DNA of 64,000 bases, from NCBI RefSeq assembly GCF_905171775.1, contig NC_053494.1, forward strand, positions 51,122,511 to 51,186,510, in the 5' to 3' direction. A model generated the notes under the pieces. It saw only the letters and a program-made list of their open reading frames with translations. It made no database searches and was not told where the DNA came from. The first letter of the stretch is position 1; each line of letters starts with the position of its first letter. The position numbers and the translations under genes were made by a program. Source of the DNA: Rana temporaria (taxonomy: Eukaryota > Chordata > Amphibia > Anura > Ranidae). Of this stretch, positions 54,276 through 64,000 are shown in pieces.

Positions 54276-55156
54276 CTGCAGCAAATAAAAGGAAATACTA
54301 ATGAATTACCGACAGCTTTATCATTTAGTCTTATTTAGTATCATTTAGATTTAGTATCATTTAGGATTTGCAACTGACCAGTTGTGGGTATGACTTATGC
54401 CTGGTACCCACGAGATTAGATTTGATGTGATTTTTTTTATATCCTAGTCGCATATAAAAAATTAAGGAGGTTACTAAAGTTCCCAAAAATTCTCGTACGA
54501 CAGAACAAAAATTCATAAGTGATGTAATGTGTTGTAGTGTATTTGTATTGAATGTTCGGAGGAAAACGGTACCGGTTACCTACTTCGATACGGGGGAACT
54601 TTCACCCCCTCCCTGCCCAAGTCATGTCGCACTTTGAACGACAATTGCGTGGTCATGCAGTACTGTACCCAAATTAATTTGTAATAATTTTTTTTCATAC
54701 AAATAGAGCTTTCTTTTGGTGGTATTAAATCACTTCTGGTTTTTCAAAAAAAATACGTTTAGATACCACAAGTTAATAAACCTTTGCAGTACTATTGCCC
54801 CCGACTTGGATATAAAAACAGTGTTTCCTTTTGAGTAACCTTTAGCTGGAAAAGTTTGCTTAAACTATTCCATGTATGCCATTGTTCGAACCATTATGGA
54901 ACAGTACTTCACATATAGCACTTCACCTTGACTGACCAAAATGTGCTCAGCATTTGAGTTCTCAGTGCATCAATTTGTTTTGTAAGTTGCTCAGACTTAT
55001 TGTCATGCACATAATAATGTGTACTCCGCAGGGCCGATGCTCTTAGTACTCAGAACCATAGTTAGTGAAAGAAATCCTATGTATTGGAAGCCATTTTTTT
55101 ATTTTATTCATAAAAACCATTTACTTCAATTATGGAAACTGCTTTCCTTTTTGGAA

Positions 55157-55587
55157 TTAAAGCGGAGGTTCACCCTCAAAATGAACTTTCCAGCATCCTT
55201 AAAGCGGAAGTAAATCCATCAATTTAACAGTTTGAAAAAGCAGTTACATTCCTGGCATGCCGGGAATGCTAACTGTCACATTGGTTGTGCTCTCAACCAA
55301 ACTGTCAAACCATCCAATGGCTGGTGTCATAACTGATCACATGTGCAGCATCATGGCAGTTGAAGATTAAACAGAGGCCAAGACGTGCCTTAGCAGCCGT
55401 CAATCAACTCCTCTTCGCTTAGAAACGCCCATTCCCCGCAGGATTCCCCGCTCGGAGCCGGAAAACAAGGGCTCATATAACGATAAGTACAAGTAAAAAA
55501 AAAACAAAAAAACAGCATACTGCAGATGTTAGCAGTATGCTACAGCTAATGTCAAAAAGTGGATTTTTGGGTGAACCTCCGCTTTAA
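55157..55587. mobile_element. Palindromic-ended element, TTAAAGCGGAGGTTCACC type
   Basis: TTAAAGCGGAGGTTCACCCT at the left pairs with GGGTGAACCTCCGCTTTAA at the right. It contains a nested AAGCGGAAGTAAATCC unit at 55201. Confidence 0.7.
55201..55384 (+). repeat. ~180-bp direct repeat, unit 1
   Basis: Shares GGTTGTGCTCTCAACC, CTGTCAAACCATCCAATGG, CACATGTGCAGCATCATGGC and ATTAAACAGAGGCCAAGA with 55730-55897, in the same orientation. Confidence 0.75.
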
Positions 55588-55727
55588 AGACTTTTGTTAT
55601 ATTAAGCCACAAGGTCTGACCCCCATAGAAGTCTATAGGGCACAAATGTGCAGACGCAGCGAGGCAAGTATTGTGGAATGGGTGGGTGGATTAGGCGGGG
55701 GGAAGGTAAGGAATAAAAGCACCGTGT

Positions 55728-55946
55728 TTTAAAGCGGAATTAAACCATTTCAAATAACAGTTACATTTCCGATACGTGCCGGTAATGCTCCCATTGGTTG
55801 TGCTCTCAACCAGACTGTCAAACCATCCAATGGCCAGTGTCATAACCGATCACATGTGCAGCATCATGGCAGTTGTAGATTAAACAGAGGCCAAGATGGT
55901 AGCTTCCTTGGCTGAAAACGATGGGAGGGTTTACTTTCACTTTAAA
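55728..55946 (+). repeat. ~180-bp direct repeat, unit 2, with TTTAAAG..CTTTAAA ends
   Basis: Begins TTTAAAGCGGAATTAAACC and ends TTACTTTCACTTTAAA. Same unit as 55201-55384. Confidence 0.7.
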
Positions 55947-56612
55947 GTAGACTCGGGGCAAGTTTTTACACTGACCCTCTGAAAACGCAGAGCAGCCCAA
56001 GCGATTCTCTGCTCCGGCAGCTCTGCATTGCCACTGCATTAGGGGGCAGTGTGATGCACAAATAATCGCATCCCACAGCTCCCTTTATTTTTTTGTACTA
56101 ACTTTATTTGAAGTGTAAAAAACATACATTTCATTCACTGCAATGTCGGACACTGTGCTGCCTGATATTGCAGTGCAATTCGGGCCAGTGTGCTGCGATA
56201 AAATGCAGCATTTTATCAGCGCAGTACTAGGCCACGCTGTAGTGTGTACGGGACAAATAGGAAACAATTGTTTCGATATGCAGAATTTTATCACAGCATG
56301 CTGCAGCGCAGTACTAGGCAATGTTGAAGTGTGAACGGGACAAATAGGAAACAATTGTTTCCTGTGTGTTTCTGCGATGACAGATGTTTTACTATGCGGA
56401 AAAGCATTGGTCACCGCATATAGTGTGAATTGGCCCTTATCCTTCAATAAGGTAGGCGGCCCCCTGTTTGGACAGCAGGTGCACCATAAAATACACAAAG
56501 GAATAGGCTATAGTCACTTATGAGAAAGACCAAAAAGATGCAAGAATCTCCAAACAGCAATGCAGACAGAAATCTTTTTTTTTTTTGTCTTCTGGCCAAT
56601 AGGATACTCTAA

Positions 56613-57118
56613 AGCCTCGTACACACGCACGGTTTTCTAGGCAAGAAACAGCAAGAAAACTGCTGGCAGAGCTTTCTTGCCAAGTAAACTGAGCGTGTGT
56701 ACAAGGCTTTGAGATTTCTCGTCAAGAAAACTGCCCAGAATCTAGACGAGAAAAATAGAGAACCTACTCTCTATTTTCTCGTTGTGAGATTTTTGGCAGT
56801 GTTTTCCTGCCGAGAAACCCGAGCGTGTGTATACTTACCTTTCCATGGAAACCCGCGCATGCTCGAAATGACTTTGACGCATGCGCGGTAGCTTCCAAGG
56901 CATAGGTAGGGTGAAGCAAGATGGCGGCGGCATTGAGTGCGACAAGCGCATGCTCGTCGTAGTCGATGACGTCACTGCGTTCATGCCATTCAAAAGAACG
57001 GCGGTTCTTTTGAATGGTGTGTGTGTACACTTGGCCGGCAAGAGAATCTTGCCAGGAATCTCGTCAGGAAAAACAACGTTTTTTTTCCTGACGAGAATCT
57101 GGGCCGTGTGTACAGGGT
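56613..57118. mobile_element. TACACACG-ended palindromic element, CAAGAAA type
   Basis: AGCCTCGTACACACGCACGG and GGGCCGTGTGTACAGGGT are the ends. The interior shows AAAGAACGGCGGTTCTTT at about 56992 and CCTGACGAG/CTCGTCAGG pairs. The open frames on both strands mirror each other and are not genes. Confidence 0.65.
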
Positions 57119-57593
57119 TTCAGACAGGAAGCCGGGATTAATGATGCAGATAGGCATAGTTTATGCCTCCAGTTTGGGCTTCACAGTAAAGTGTAGGTAT
57201 TCTCAAAAAGGCACCAAGGAAGATTTTTTTGGACCAGAGAGGTAATACTGATCACGTTGTCTCCCTAATGGCAGCACTTCTGTGTTCAAAATAATAAAGG
57301 TCAACAGGTTCACTTTAAGAACAGCAAACAAAACAAATCTCTACAGGAAACAGACAAAGCATGTAAGGCACATATGCAGAAAATGTATCTTTTAGCAGAT
57401 GACCATATGCACATCAAAAAGCCCTGTCCAGCTGCTCAAGATGAATAAGCTTATAATCATCTTAGGCTGAGCTCATTTCCACTGAAATGACATACTTGCA
57501 TGAAAATAGATACCGCAGGATGATTAAACCAGATCAGGGTGTAGAATGCCTCTACAGTGCACCTTCCAAATTCATTAATCAAAGATTCCGTAC

Positions 57594-57778
57594 CTGATGA
57601 CTGGCTTGAGTCCCTCGCGCTTGAACTGTAGCCAATCTGTCATAGTAACGTGAAATAGGGTTGTCATGCTCGATGCCTTTCTTGGCACATCGCTGCTTAT
57701 AGATCTCCACCAAGGAGAGAGAAGAGGGATTGTCTTCAACCAGACGCATCTGCGGTGAGACGGCCACAACACGGGGGA
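57594..57778 (-). CDS. trrap: trrap coding exon (second seen)
   Basis: A 185-bp exon. The first two bases (TC) complete a Val codon begun in the previous exon, then PRVVAVSPQMRLVEDNPSSL to GTQASHQ (61 residues). Donor CAG|GTACGG; acceptor ATTTCCAG. It lies in the pseudokinase domain. YDRLATVQARG is a distinctive stretch of TRRAP. Confidence 0.95.
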
Positions 57779-58347
57779 CTGGAAATTATTGTTTGGAGAG
57801 GGAGTGAAAAAAAAAAAAAAAAGGAAGAGCGAGAGAGAGAGAAATTGATTAATGCAACAGGAAAGTAATGCAGACAGGAAAAGCCATAATACCACTGTGT
57901 AAATATCTGTCTGACCAAGAAATTAGCAGAGGGAGGCACCTAGCACTTGACATGGCATCCACAACCAATTCGTATTTTAGCTACAGGACATCATTGATCT
58001 TTCATAGACTCCATTAAACACCAGCAAAGTCATGTTCAACTCTTCTTGTCATTTCTGGTGAAACACTTCTTACTCCTTGGAAATTGGCAAGACCTGGCCC
58101 TTCCAAGTATGTGACCTCCACCCCCTGTGACAGTGCCAGCACCCAATCGCAAGGCCTAAGCATTTTAATATGGCCAGGGACCAAAAAAAAGGAGGTCAAT
58201 GCTCCCCAAAGCTGTCAGTAAGCTTAAGCACTAGTTAACAGTCTGCCAACCGCTTGTTTAGAAATGACAGTTGGCACTCTCATTAGGACTTCTGTCTAGC
58301 AGTCATACATGAACGAAGTTTGCATTAGAATCTTTAACAAATCTGCT

Positions 58348-58665
58348 TAAGCCCTGGTTCACACTGATGCTACTTTGAAATAGTGCTACTTTACTTGAAG
58401 TAGCGCGATTTCAAAGTAGCAAGGTCAGCGCGATTTCAGGTGCTACTTGATAGACATTTGTGTGGCTTCATACACTGATGTCTATACAAATCACACCTGA
58501 AATCGGCAAAAGTAGTGCAGAAACTACTTTTGCAAATCGGTGCAGCGCCGCAAAATCGGTGTCGCACCGATTGGAACAGTGCCATTGCCGCCAATAGGCT
58601 GCGACTTGTCATGCGATTTGATCTCTCAAATCGCATGACAAATCGCTCCAATGTGAACCTAGGCT
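58348..58665. mobile_element. Short element with GGTTCACACTG..ATGTGAACC ends
   Basis: CCCTGGTTCACACTGATGCT and CCAATGTGAACCTAGGCT are inverted. The interior has TAGTGCTACTTT/AAAGTAGC pairs and AAATCGCATGACAAATCGC. Confidence 0.6.
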
Positions 58666-59002
58666 AAAGCAAGTTTTGCAAATACTTTGTAAAAGCTTGG
58701 TGTATACACTGCTCTTTCATTTACTGACACCTGTATGAACAAGGCCTTAGTTCAGATATCAGCACTAAATTTTATGGCCCGGCAAGTAAAGCCTGAGCCC
58801 TAAAATCTATTTTATGAGAATCTGTGAAAGCCCCTGGCTTTGATAAAAATCGCCTTGGTCTGGTTTCATCGCGGGAGTTGAAAGCCATTGATCACCTAAT
58901 GCCCCCCTTGTTGATAAGATGAACTACTATTTCCTGACAACCTTTATCACTGATGAGCCAGATTGTAGTTTAGGACAATGGCACCCAACTATAAAAGTTT
59001 GT

Positions 59003-59720
59003 GGCCTAGATTCACGTACGGCCGTTCTACGTTGCGCGGGTGTAGCGTATTTACGCTATGCCGCCGCAACTTAGAGAGGCAAGTGCTGTATTCACAAAGC
59101 ACTTGCGTCCTAAGTTACGGCGGCGTAGCGTAAATGGGCCGGCGTAAGCGTGCATAATTCAAAGTAGGCTGGTAGGGGGCGTGTTGTATTTAAATGAGGC
59201 TTGACCCCATGTAGATGCATGGCCGAACGAACGGTGCATGCTTAGTATCACGTCGTATTTACGCCCAAAGATACGTCAGCTCAATGCCTGTGACGTGAAG
59301 GTAACTTACGCATAGCCCTATTTGCGTACGACTTATGCAAACGACGTAAAAAGATCCGCTTGTTCCGACGTCCATACTTTGCATGGGCTGCGCCACCTAG
59401 AGACCAGCCTTATCTTTACGCCGGTGTATGTCTTACGTAAACGGCGTAACTAATTGCGACGGGCGTATGTACGTTCGTGAATCGGCGTATCTTGCTCATT
59501 TACATATTCAACGCGGAAATCAAGGAAGCGCCACCTAGCGCCCAGCGTAATTATTGCAACCCAAGATACGACGGCGTAGGAGACTTACGCCGCTCGTATC
59601 TTGGCCAAATCTATGCGTAACTGATTCTATAAATCAGGCGCATAGATACAACGGCGGCCATTCGGACTTACGGCGGCGTATCTGGAGATACGCCGTCGTA
59701 AGTCTTTGTGAATCTGGGCC
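59003..59720. mobile_element. Palindromic MITE, GGCCTAGATTCAC family (copy 5)
   Basis: The ends are GGCCTAGATTCACG and GTGAATCTGGGCC. Internal GATACGACGGCGTAGGAGAC and GGCGGCGTATCTGGAGATAC are family-specific. Confidence 0.75.
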
Positions 59721-60100
59721 TCAGTATTGTAGCAGTTATTGGGTGTGTTAATGCAAAAAGGAAAATTCTTCTGACCAACACAAGCATTTATACATATTAT
59801 ATCCATTGAAAAGCATTAAAACGCTTCACATTTGTACCAATATTCATATGGTTTATACTGTACATTCTCATAATGCCATCAGGACATGCGATAACAGCAC
59901 AATACCAGTTCACAAAATAAAGTAATGAGGTTTTGTGTGATAGTGAGAGTTATTTTTATTAAATTGTAAAAAAAAAAAAGTCATACCTACCTGCTCTGTG
60001 CAACTGAAAAGCCTGTTTTAAGCGTGCAGCGGGAGGGTGGGGCGAGTCTCAGTGACTCTGTGGTAGGGCATTTATTTTTACTAGTAACTTCTTGGTATGC

Positions 60101-60577
60101 TACCGTGTTTCCCCGAAAATAAGCCCGGGTCTTATATTAATTTTGGCAACAAAAGACACAGTAGGGCTTATTTTCGGGGTAGGTCTTACCATTTAATGTG
60201 CCGTCTTCTCTCTACCTGCCTGACAGGAATCCCCAGTGTGTACGGAGTTAAAATGCTTGTAACATCCTAAAATCCACTCTATTACAGTATCATATAATGT
60301 ACAATGTGTGTGTTTATGTAATATAATTGTGCCAAATACCTTCGTTATAGTGCCGCTCTGCGCTTCTGTGACCCGCTGGAGCTTTCTTACCCGCAATTAT
60401 ATCACAGAAACACACACATTGTACATTATATACTACTGTAATAGAGTGGATTATAGGATTTAACAAGCATTTTAAAAGCTAGGGCTTATTTTCGGGTAGG
60501 GCTTATATTGCAGCTTTCCTGGAACATAGCGCTAGGTTTTATTTTTGGGGTAGGTCCTTTTTTTGGGGAACACGGTA
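60101..60577. mobile_element. Palindromic-ended element, TACCGTGTTTCCCCGAAAATA type
   Basis: TACCGTGTTTCCCCGAAAAT and TTTGGGGAACACGGTA are the ends. Inner arms (CACTCTATTACAGTATCATA, ATGTACAATGTGTGTGTTTA) pair with 60410-60455. The same type of end (TACCG.., GGTA) is seen at 9334, 24912 and 48082. Confidence 0.75.
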
Positions 60578-60806
60578 TTGGTTACTGTACCTTTGAAACC
60601 CCATTGCAAGTCTAGTCTCTGACTCTTAACGTTCTGGAACATGCTGTGTTGTATATTGTAATTGCAAATGTTTCAATAAAGTAAAAAAAACAAAAAAACT
60701 GAAATAAGATAAATTGATCTTTCTTCCTGCTGCTTAGCCTACCCACAAGCTGGGCAATGTTTATAACCACTTTCACAATTGCAACTTGTGAAATGATCAT
60801 GTATGT

Positions 60807-61378
60807 CAGGGTTGCCCAACCTTTTGAATAGCGAGGACCACTTAAAAAACTTGGTAACCAGTCGTGGGCCACAATGAGGGAAGCGGGCAGATGACAGGTC
60901 ACGGCTACTCTATGGGCCCTTCAATCTGCCCAGATGGAAGGGGTTGAATTCCCTTCTGTTTTTTGGATTGGAGGTAGGCGAGCGTAAATGGACATCTGTC
61001 GCTCTATAGAGGTGAATTGAGGGTCCCATTTGGTTGGGCTGATCATGTGAAAAAAGCCTAAGACTGCTTTTAACTGATGTGCTGCAGTTTACCCACACCA
61101 TGGGTGCGGCGTAGTGCACATGTGTCTATCCTGCGGGTTAGCTGAACTTTGCCATAGACTCCTTCTGTGGCAAAGTCAGCGCTGTAGAGGAAACATCAGC
61201 TTATGGGGCTCTGCTCCGCAGCCACTCTCTTCCTCTACCACCAGCTTTATTCACAACACTGATGCTGTGGTATGGCAGATCGGCAACCTGCGATCTGGGC
61301 TTGCCAACCCGCTATTCCAGAACAGGAGGTCGCGGGCCACATCAGAGGGCTCCGCGGGCCACTGGTTGGCCACCCCTG
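60807..61378. mobile_element. hAT-type non-autonomous element, 8-bp target duplication
   Basis: CAGGGTTGCCCAACCTTTTG at the left and GGTTGGCCACCCCTG at the right are inverted with mismatches. ATGTATGT flanks both sides (60799-60806, 61379-61386). The body includes GTCGTGGGCCACAATG and CGCGGGCCACATCAGAG, mirrored. Confidence 0.85.
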
Positions 61379-62073
61379 ATGTATGTGCTGCTGGGCCTAG
61401 ACGCAAGAGGAAAAAGCGGCCAACCAAGCTAAAGACAAGGAAAGCCAGAGGATATTATATTTAGATTTCAAAATGTGATGAGGCGGGTAGGGATGTGGAA
61501 CTGGAATACAAGATTCTGTATTAAATTACATTATCCCTTTAAAGCAAAGGCTCCAGCTTAGAAACATTTGGGAAGCAGAGAAAACCTTGATGAAGTGGTC
61601 TGCGATGTGCTATCTTTCTGATAATTACAGGCTCATTAGCACAAAACGGGTCACGTGTTTTCTGTTCATTAGTCAGTCGGCTCTTGCCTTCTCTTCCTAG
61701 TTACTGCAAGCGGGGGGTGAGAATAACCTTCTCTGTGGGCAGCCTATACTTTGTAATGGGATAAATAACCCTACAGGAGCTTAAGCACTTTAAATTATTT
61801 ATTAAACTTGTATTTAAAAGAAAACATTCCTAAAGGCCATCCTATTTATGGTTACATATTCCGTGCCGATGATCTCATTTGCGATGTTATTCCTTTTTGT
61901 AAGATTTTTTGCTATTACTAATGGCATGATTGGCTGGATTAAACAAAGGTGCAGGAGTGGGGAGATTTATTTAAAAAAAAAAAAAAAACACATAGGGTGA
62001 ACTAATAAACTGGAAGGAAAGGAAAGGAAAGCATCTCTGGCAAAAAGTGATTACATTTATTTTTTCCTTTAAG

Positions 62074-62336
62074 CCCCCATTCACATTGTAAAGCCGCGTA
62101 CGAGGCGTATTTTGCCGCGATTAGGTTACTCTTTTTTTTTTTTCACAAAGAATTGCTATTGATGTCTATGGCCGAACGCCAATGCCGCCTGAAAAAAAGG
62201 GTCCAGGACTTGTTTTCAGGCGACAGGCGTACGGCGTTTATGAGATGTGAACCATCTCCATAGACATCAATGGCAATTCTCCCCTCCAGCGGCACGGGCG
62301 TTGGGCGTTTGTCGCCAAGGTGTGAATGGAGCCTCA
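62074..62336. mobile_element. Short element with CCATTCACATTG..GGTGTGAATGG ends
   Basis: Left CCCCCATTCACATTGTAAAG and right GCCAAGGTGTGAATGGAGCC are inverted. The TTGATGTCTATGG and CCATAGACATCAA pair forms inner arms. It ends only 60 bp from the trrap donor. Confidence 0.6.
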
Positions 62337-62395
62337 GACTTGCACCAGAGTATCCTCCGAAAAGGCGAGTAGAGAAGATGATGTAGAAGACTTAC

Positions 62396-62613
62396 CGGTG
62401 AAGAAAAGATGACGTTTTGTGGTCTCCTTTCTTTTTTCCAGGCATGGATTCAGAAGCCTCAGCAGCTGTAAAACGCGCTCCTCCCTGCGGGACTCTGTCA
62501 GACAGGCATCGTTCATGACCAGGTATGGGTAGATCTTGCCATTGTGCCCACGTATGTACAGTCTTCTGGCGGCAGTGTTGTGCTTTTGGACAATCTCTAC
62601 TCTGGGCATAAAT
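62396..62613 (-). CDS. trrap: trrap coding exon (first seen)
   Basis: A 218-bp exon. The first base (A) completes an Arg codon split by the preceding intron. It encodes FMPRVEIVQKHNTAARRLYI, then HNGKIYPYLVMNDACLTESR and LLRLLNPCLEKRKETTKRHL to FFT, and ends with the G of a split Val codon. The donor is G|GTAAG; the acceptor is CTTTTGTCTCTAATAG. It encodes the N-lobe of the pseudokinase. Earlier exons lie beyond the window. Confidence 0.95.
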
Positions 62614-62911
62614 CTATTAGAGACAAAAGAAGTCAGATTATAGATATTTCTATACCATAAACACATTAATTAAATAAGCACTCAATCTTCTAGCCCATCA
62701 ATGATGCCAGAAATATATTGTTGGTCCCCAGTAAAACAGGTTTCTGAATCTTTAGCATATAGGTTGGCTGTGACCTCAAAATTCTATATATTCATGCATA
62801 CATATACACAAATCTCTACTTTCACTCTAAAATCAATCTCTGGCCTGCCCATTTCTCACACCCATTGGTCCATAATTAAAGCTAGTGACCTTACCGACCA
62901 CTAATGAAGCC

Positions 62912-63968
62912 TGATGCCGCGTACACACGATCATTTTTCAAGTTGTAAAACCGACGTTTTTTAAAAATGTAATTTAACCCCTTAATGCCCGCTACACGAC
63001 TATTTACGTCCAGAGAATGGCACGTACAGGCAGAAGGACGTATATATACGTCCTTGCCTTCTAGCGGGTGGGGGGTCCGATCGGGACCCCCTCCGTTGCG
63101 TGCGGATTGCCGCGGGAAGCGACCTGGGACGACGGTGCAGCTATTCGTTTATAGCCGCTCCGTCGCGATCGCTCCCCGGAGCTGAAGAACGGGGAGAGCC
63201 GTATGTAAAACACGGCTTCCCCGTGCTTCACTGTGGCGGCGTATCGATCGAGTGATTCTTTTTATAAGGGGGACTCGATCGATGACGTCAGTCCTACAGC
63301 CACACCCCCCTACAGTTGTAAACACACACTAGGTGAACCCTAACTCCTACAGCGCCCCCTGTGGTTAACTCCCAAACTGCAACTGTCATTTTCACAATAA
63401 AGAATGCAATTTAAATGCATTTTTTGCTGTGAAAATGACAATGGTCCCAAAAATGTGTCAAAATTGTCCGAAGTGTCCGCCATAATGTCGCAGTCATGAA
63501 AAAAAATCTCTGATCGCCGCCAATAGTAGTAAAAAAAAAAAATTAATAAAAATGCAATAAAACTATCCCCTATTTTGTAAACAATATAAATTTTGCGCAA
63601 ACCAATCGATAAACGCTTATTTCGTTTTTTTTTACCAAAAATAGGTAGAAGAATACGTATCGGCCTAAACTGAGGAAAAAAAATGTGTTTATATATGTTT
63701 TTGGGGGATATTTATTATAGCAAAAAGTAAAAAATGTTGAATTTTTTTCAAAATTGTCGCTCTATTTTTGTTTATAGCGCAAAAAATAAAAACCGCAGAG
63801 GTGATCAAATACCACCAAAAGAAAGCTCTATTTGTGGGGGAAAAAGGACGCCACGTCGCACGACCGCGCAATTGTCTGTTAAAGCGACGCAGTGCCGAAT
63901 CGCAAAACCTGGCCTGGGCATTTAGCTGCCTAAAGGTCCGGGGCTTAAGTGGTTAAAACGATCGTGTG
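62912..63968. mobile_element. TACACACG-family element split by a TTAA insertion
   Basis: The left part GCCGCGTACACACGATCATT runs to 62973, the right part AACGATCGTGTGTGGAG resumes at 63957. With the insert and one TTAA removed, the arms meet as an ordinary short palindrome. Confidence 0.6.
62974..63956. mobile_element. TTAA-flanked element (copy C), 983 bp including both TTAA
   Basis: TTAA lies at 62974-62977 and 63953-63956. The left end is CCCCTTAATGCCCG; the right end CTTAAGTGG. The right half matches the 3' part of 1-487; the left half differs from copies A and B. A hairpin-rich GC core lies at 63050-63260 (ACGTATATATACGT, GATCGAGT pairs). It is inserted into the family at 62912. Confidence 0.7.
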
Positions 63969-64000
63969 TGGAGTGTCGTGCTCGCCCCCTCCCTTGGACT
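63957..64000. repeat. Start of a GAGTGTCGTGCTCGCCCC repeat at the window edge
   Basis: GTGTGGAGTGTCGTGCTCGC followed by CCCCTCCCTTGGACT matches 37903-37938 (GTGTGGAGTGTTGTGCTCAC, CCCCTCCCTTGGACT) closely. Truncated by the window end. Confidence 0.6.

Larger units (their letters stand above)
54276..57593 (-). other. trrap: trrap intron
   Basis: GTACGG donor at 57593 and GCAG acceptor. Contains a TTAA-family fragment on the minus strand at 54560-54765 (mirrored CCACCAAAAGAAAGC), palindromic and duplicated elements at 55157-55946 and a TACACACG-family copy at 56613-57118. Confidence 0.8.
57779..62395 (-). other. trrap: trrap intron
   Basis: Donor GTAAGTC at 62395 and acceptor at 57779. Holds elements at 58348, 59003, 60101, 60807 and 62074. 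No further exon was seen. 61379-62073 shows only unassigned sequence. Confidence 0.8.

Noticed and set aside
56697..57141. Frames on both strands around 57 kb.
   Set aside because: They lie in a TACACACG-ended palindrome; both strands encode near-mirrored peptides.

Overview
This is a vertebrate nuclear genome window, most likely from a large-genome amphibian. A frog is my best guess. Support comes from a spliced vertebrate gene, a DIRS-type tyrosine-recombinase retrotransposon, Tx1-like L1 elements, V-SINE-type SINEs and dense hAT, TTAA-target and palindromic non-autonomous DNA elements. The species call is an inference. I see no prokaryotic genes, CRISPR arrays, rRNA or intact tRNA genes.

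The one host gene is on the minus strand between about 42.6 and 62.6 kb. It is the 3' end of trrap, which encodes the pseudokinase scaffold of the SAGA and TIP60/NuA4 histone acetyltransferase complexes. Five coding exons read in order 62613-62396, 57778-57594, 54275-54072, 49686-49492 and 44117-43833. All seen introns have GT-AG borders and the phases match. The exons encode the last 361 or so residues: the C-terminal part of the PIKK-like domain and the FATC end (HPWL). A 3' UTR of about 1.2 kb ends at an AATAAA near 42.65 kb. The upstream exons lie beyond position 64000.

The rest, 1 to 42 kb and the trrap introns, is layered transposable elements. Those with visible boundaries are: a TG..CA LTR element at 2979-4577, with 5-bp target duplication CTGAC, inserted into a LINE 3' end and itself holding a V-SINE; a 2.8-kb hAT-type element at 8919-11730 with 8-bp duplication CAAACTGC; a full-length Tx1-like L1 at 12461-18420 with both ORFs open and a perfect 15-bp duplication; a hAT-type element at 20178-21900 carrying a 37-bp minisatellite; TTAA-flanked multi-hairpin elements at 23449-24561, 45588-46881 and 62974-63956; a 6.06-kb DIRS element at about 31.37-37.43 kb on the minus strand, with inverted terminal repeats and an internal complementary region that spells the circle junction; and a 5'-truncated second L1-like element at about 39.24-42.42 kb with an unusual tandem array in its 3' UTR.

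Many elements are nested, so relative insertion order can be read directly. Examples are DIRS inside a palindromic element, a SINE inside a palindromic element, palindromic elements inside hAT elements, and a TTAA element inside a TACACACG-type element. I found no convincing new cellular system. The most informative items are the intact L1, the complete DIRS architecture, the hairpin-rich TTAA family, and two large palindromic elements with a GC-rich cargo that is short-period repetitive in one copy.
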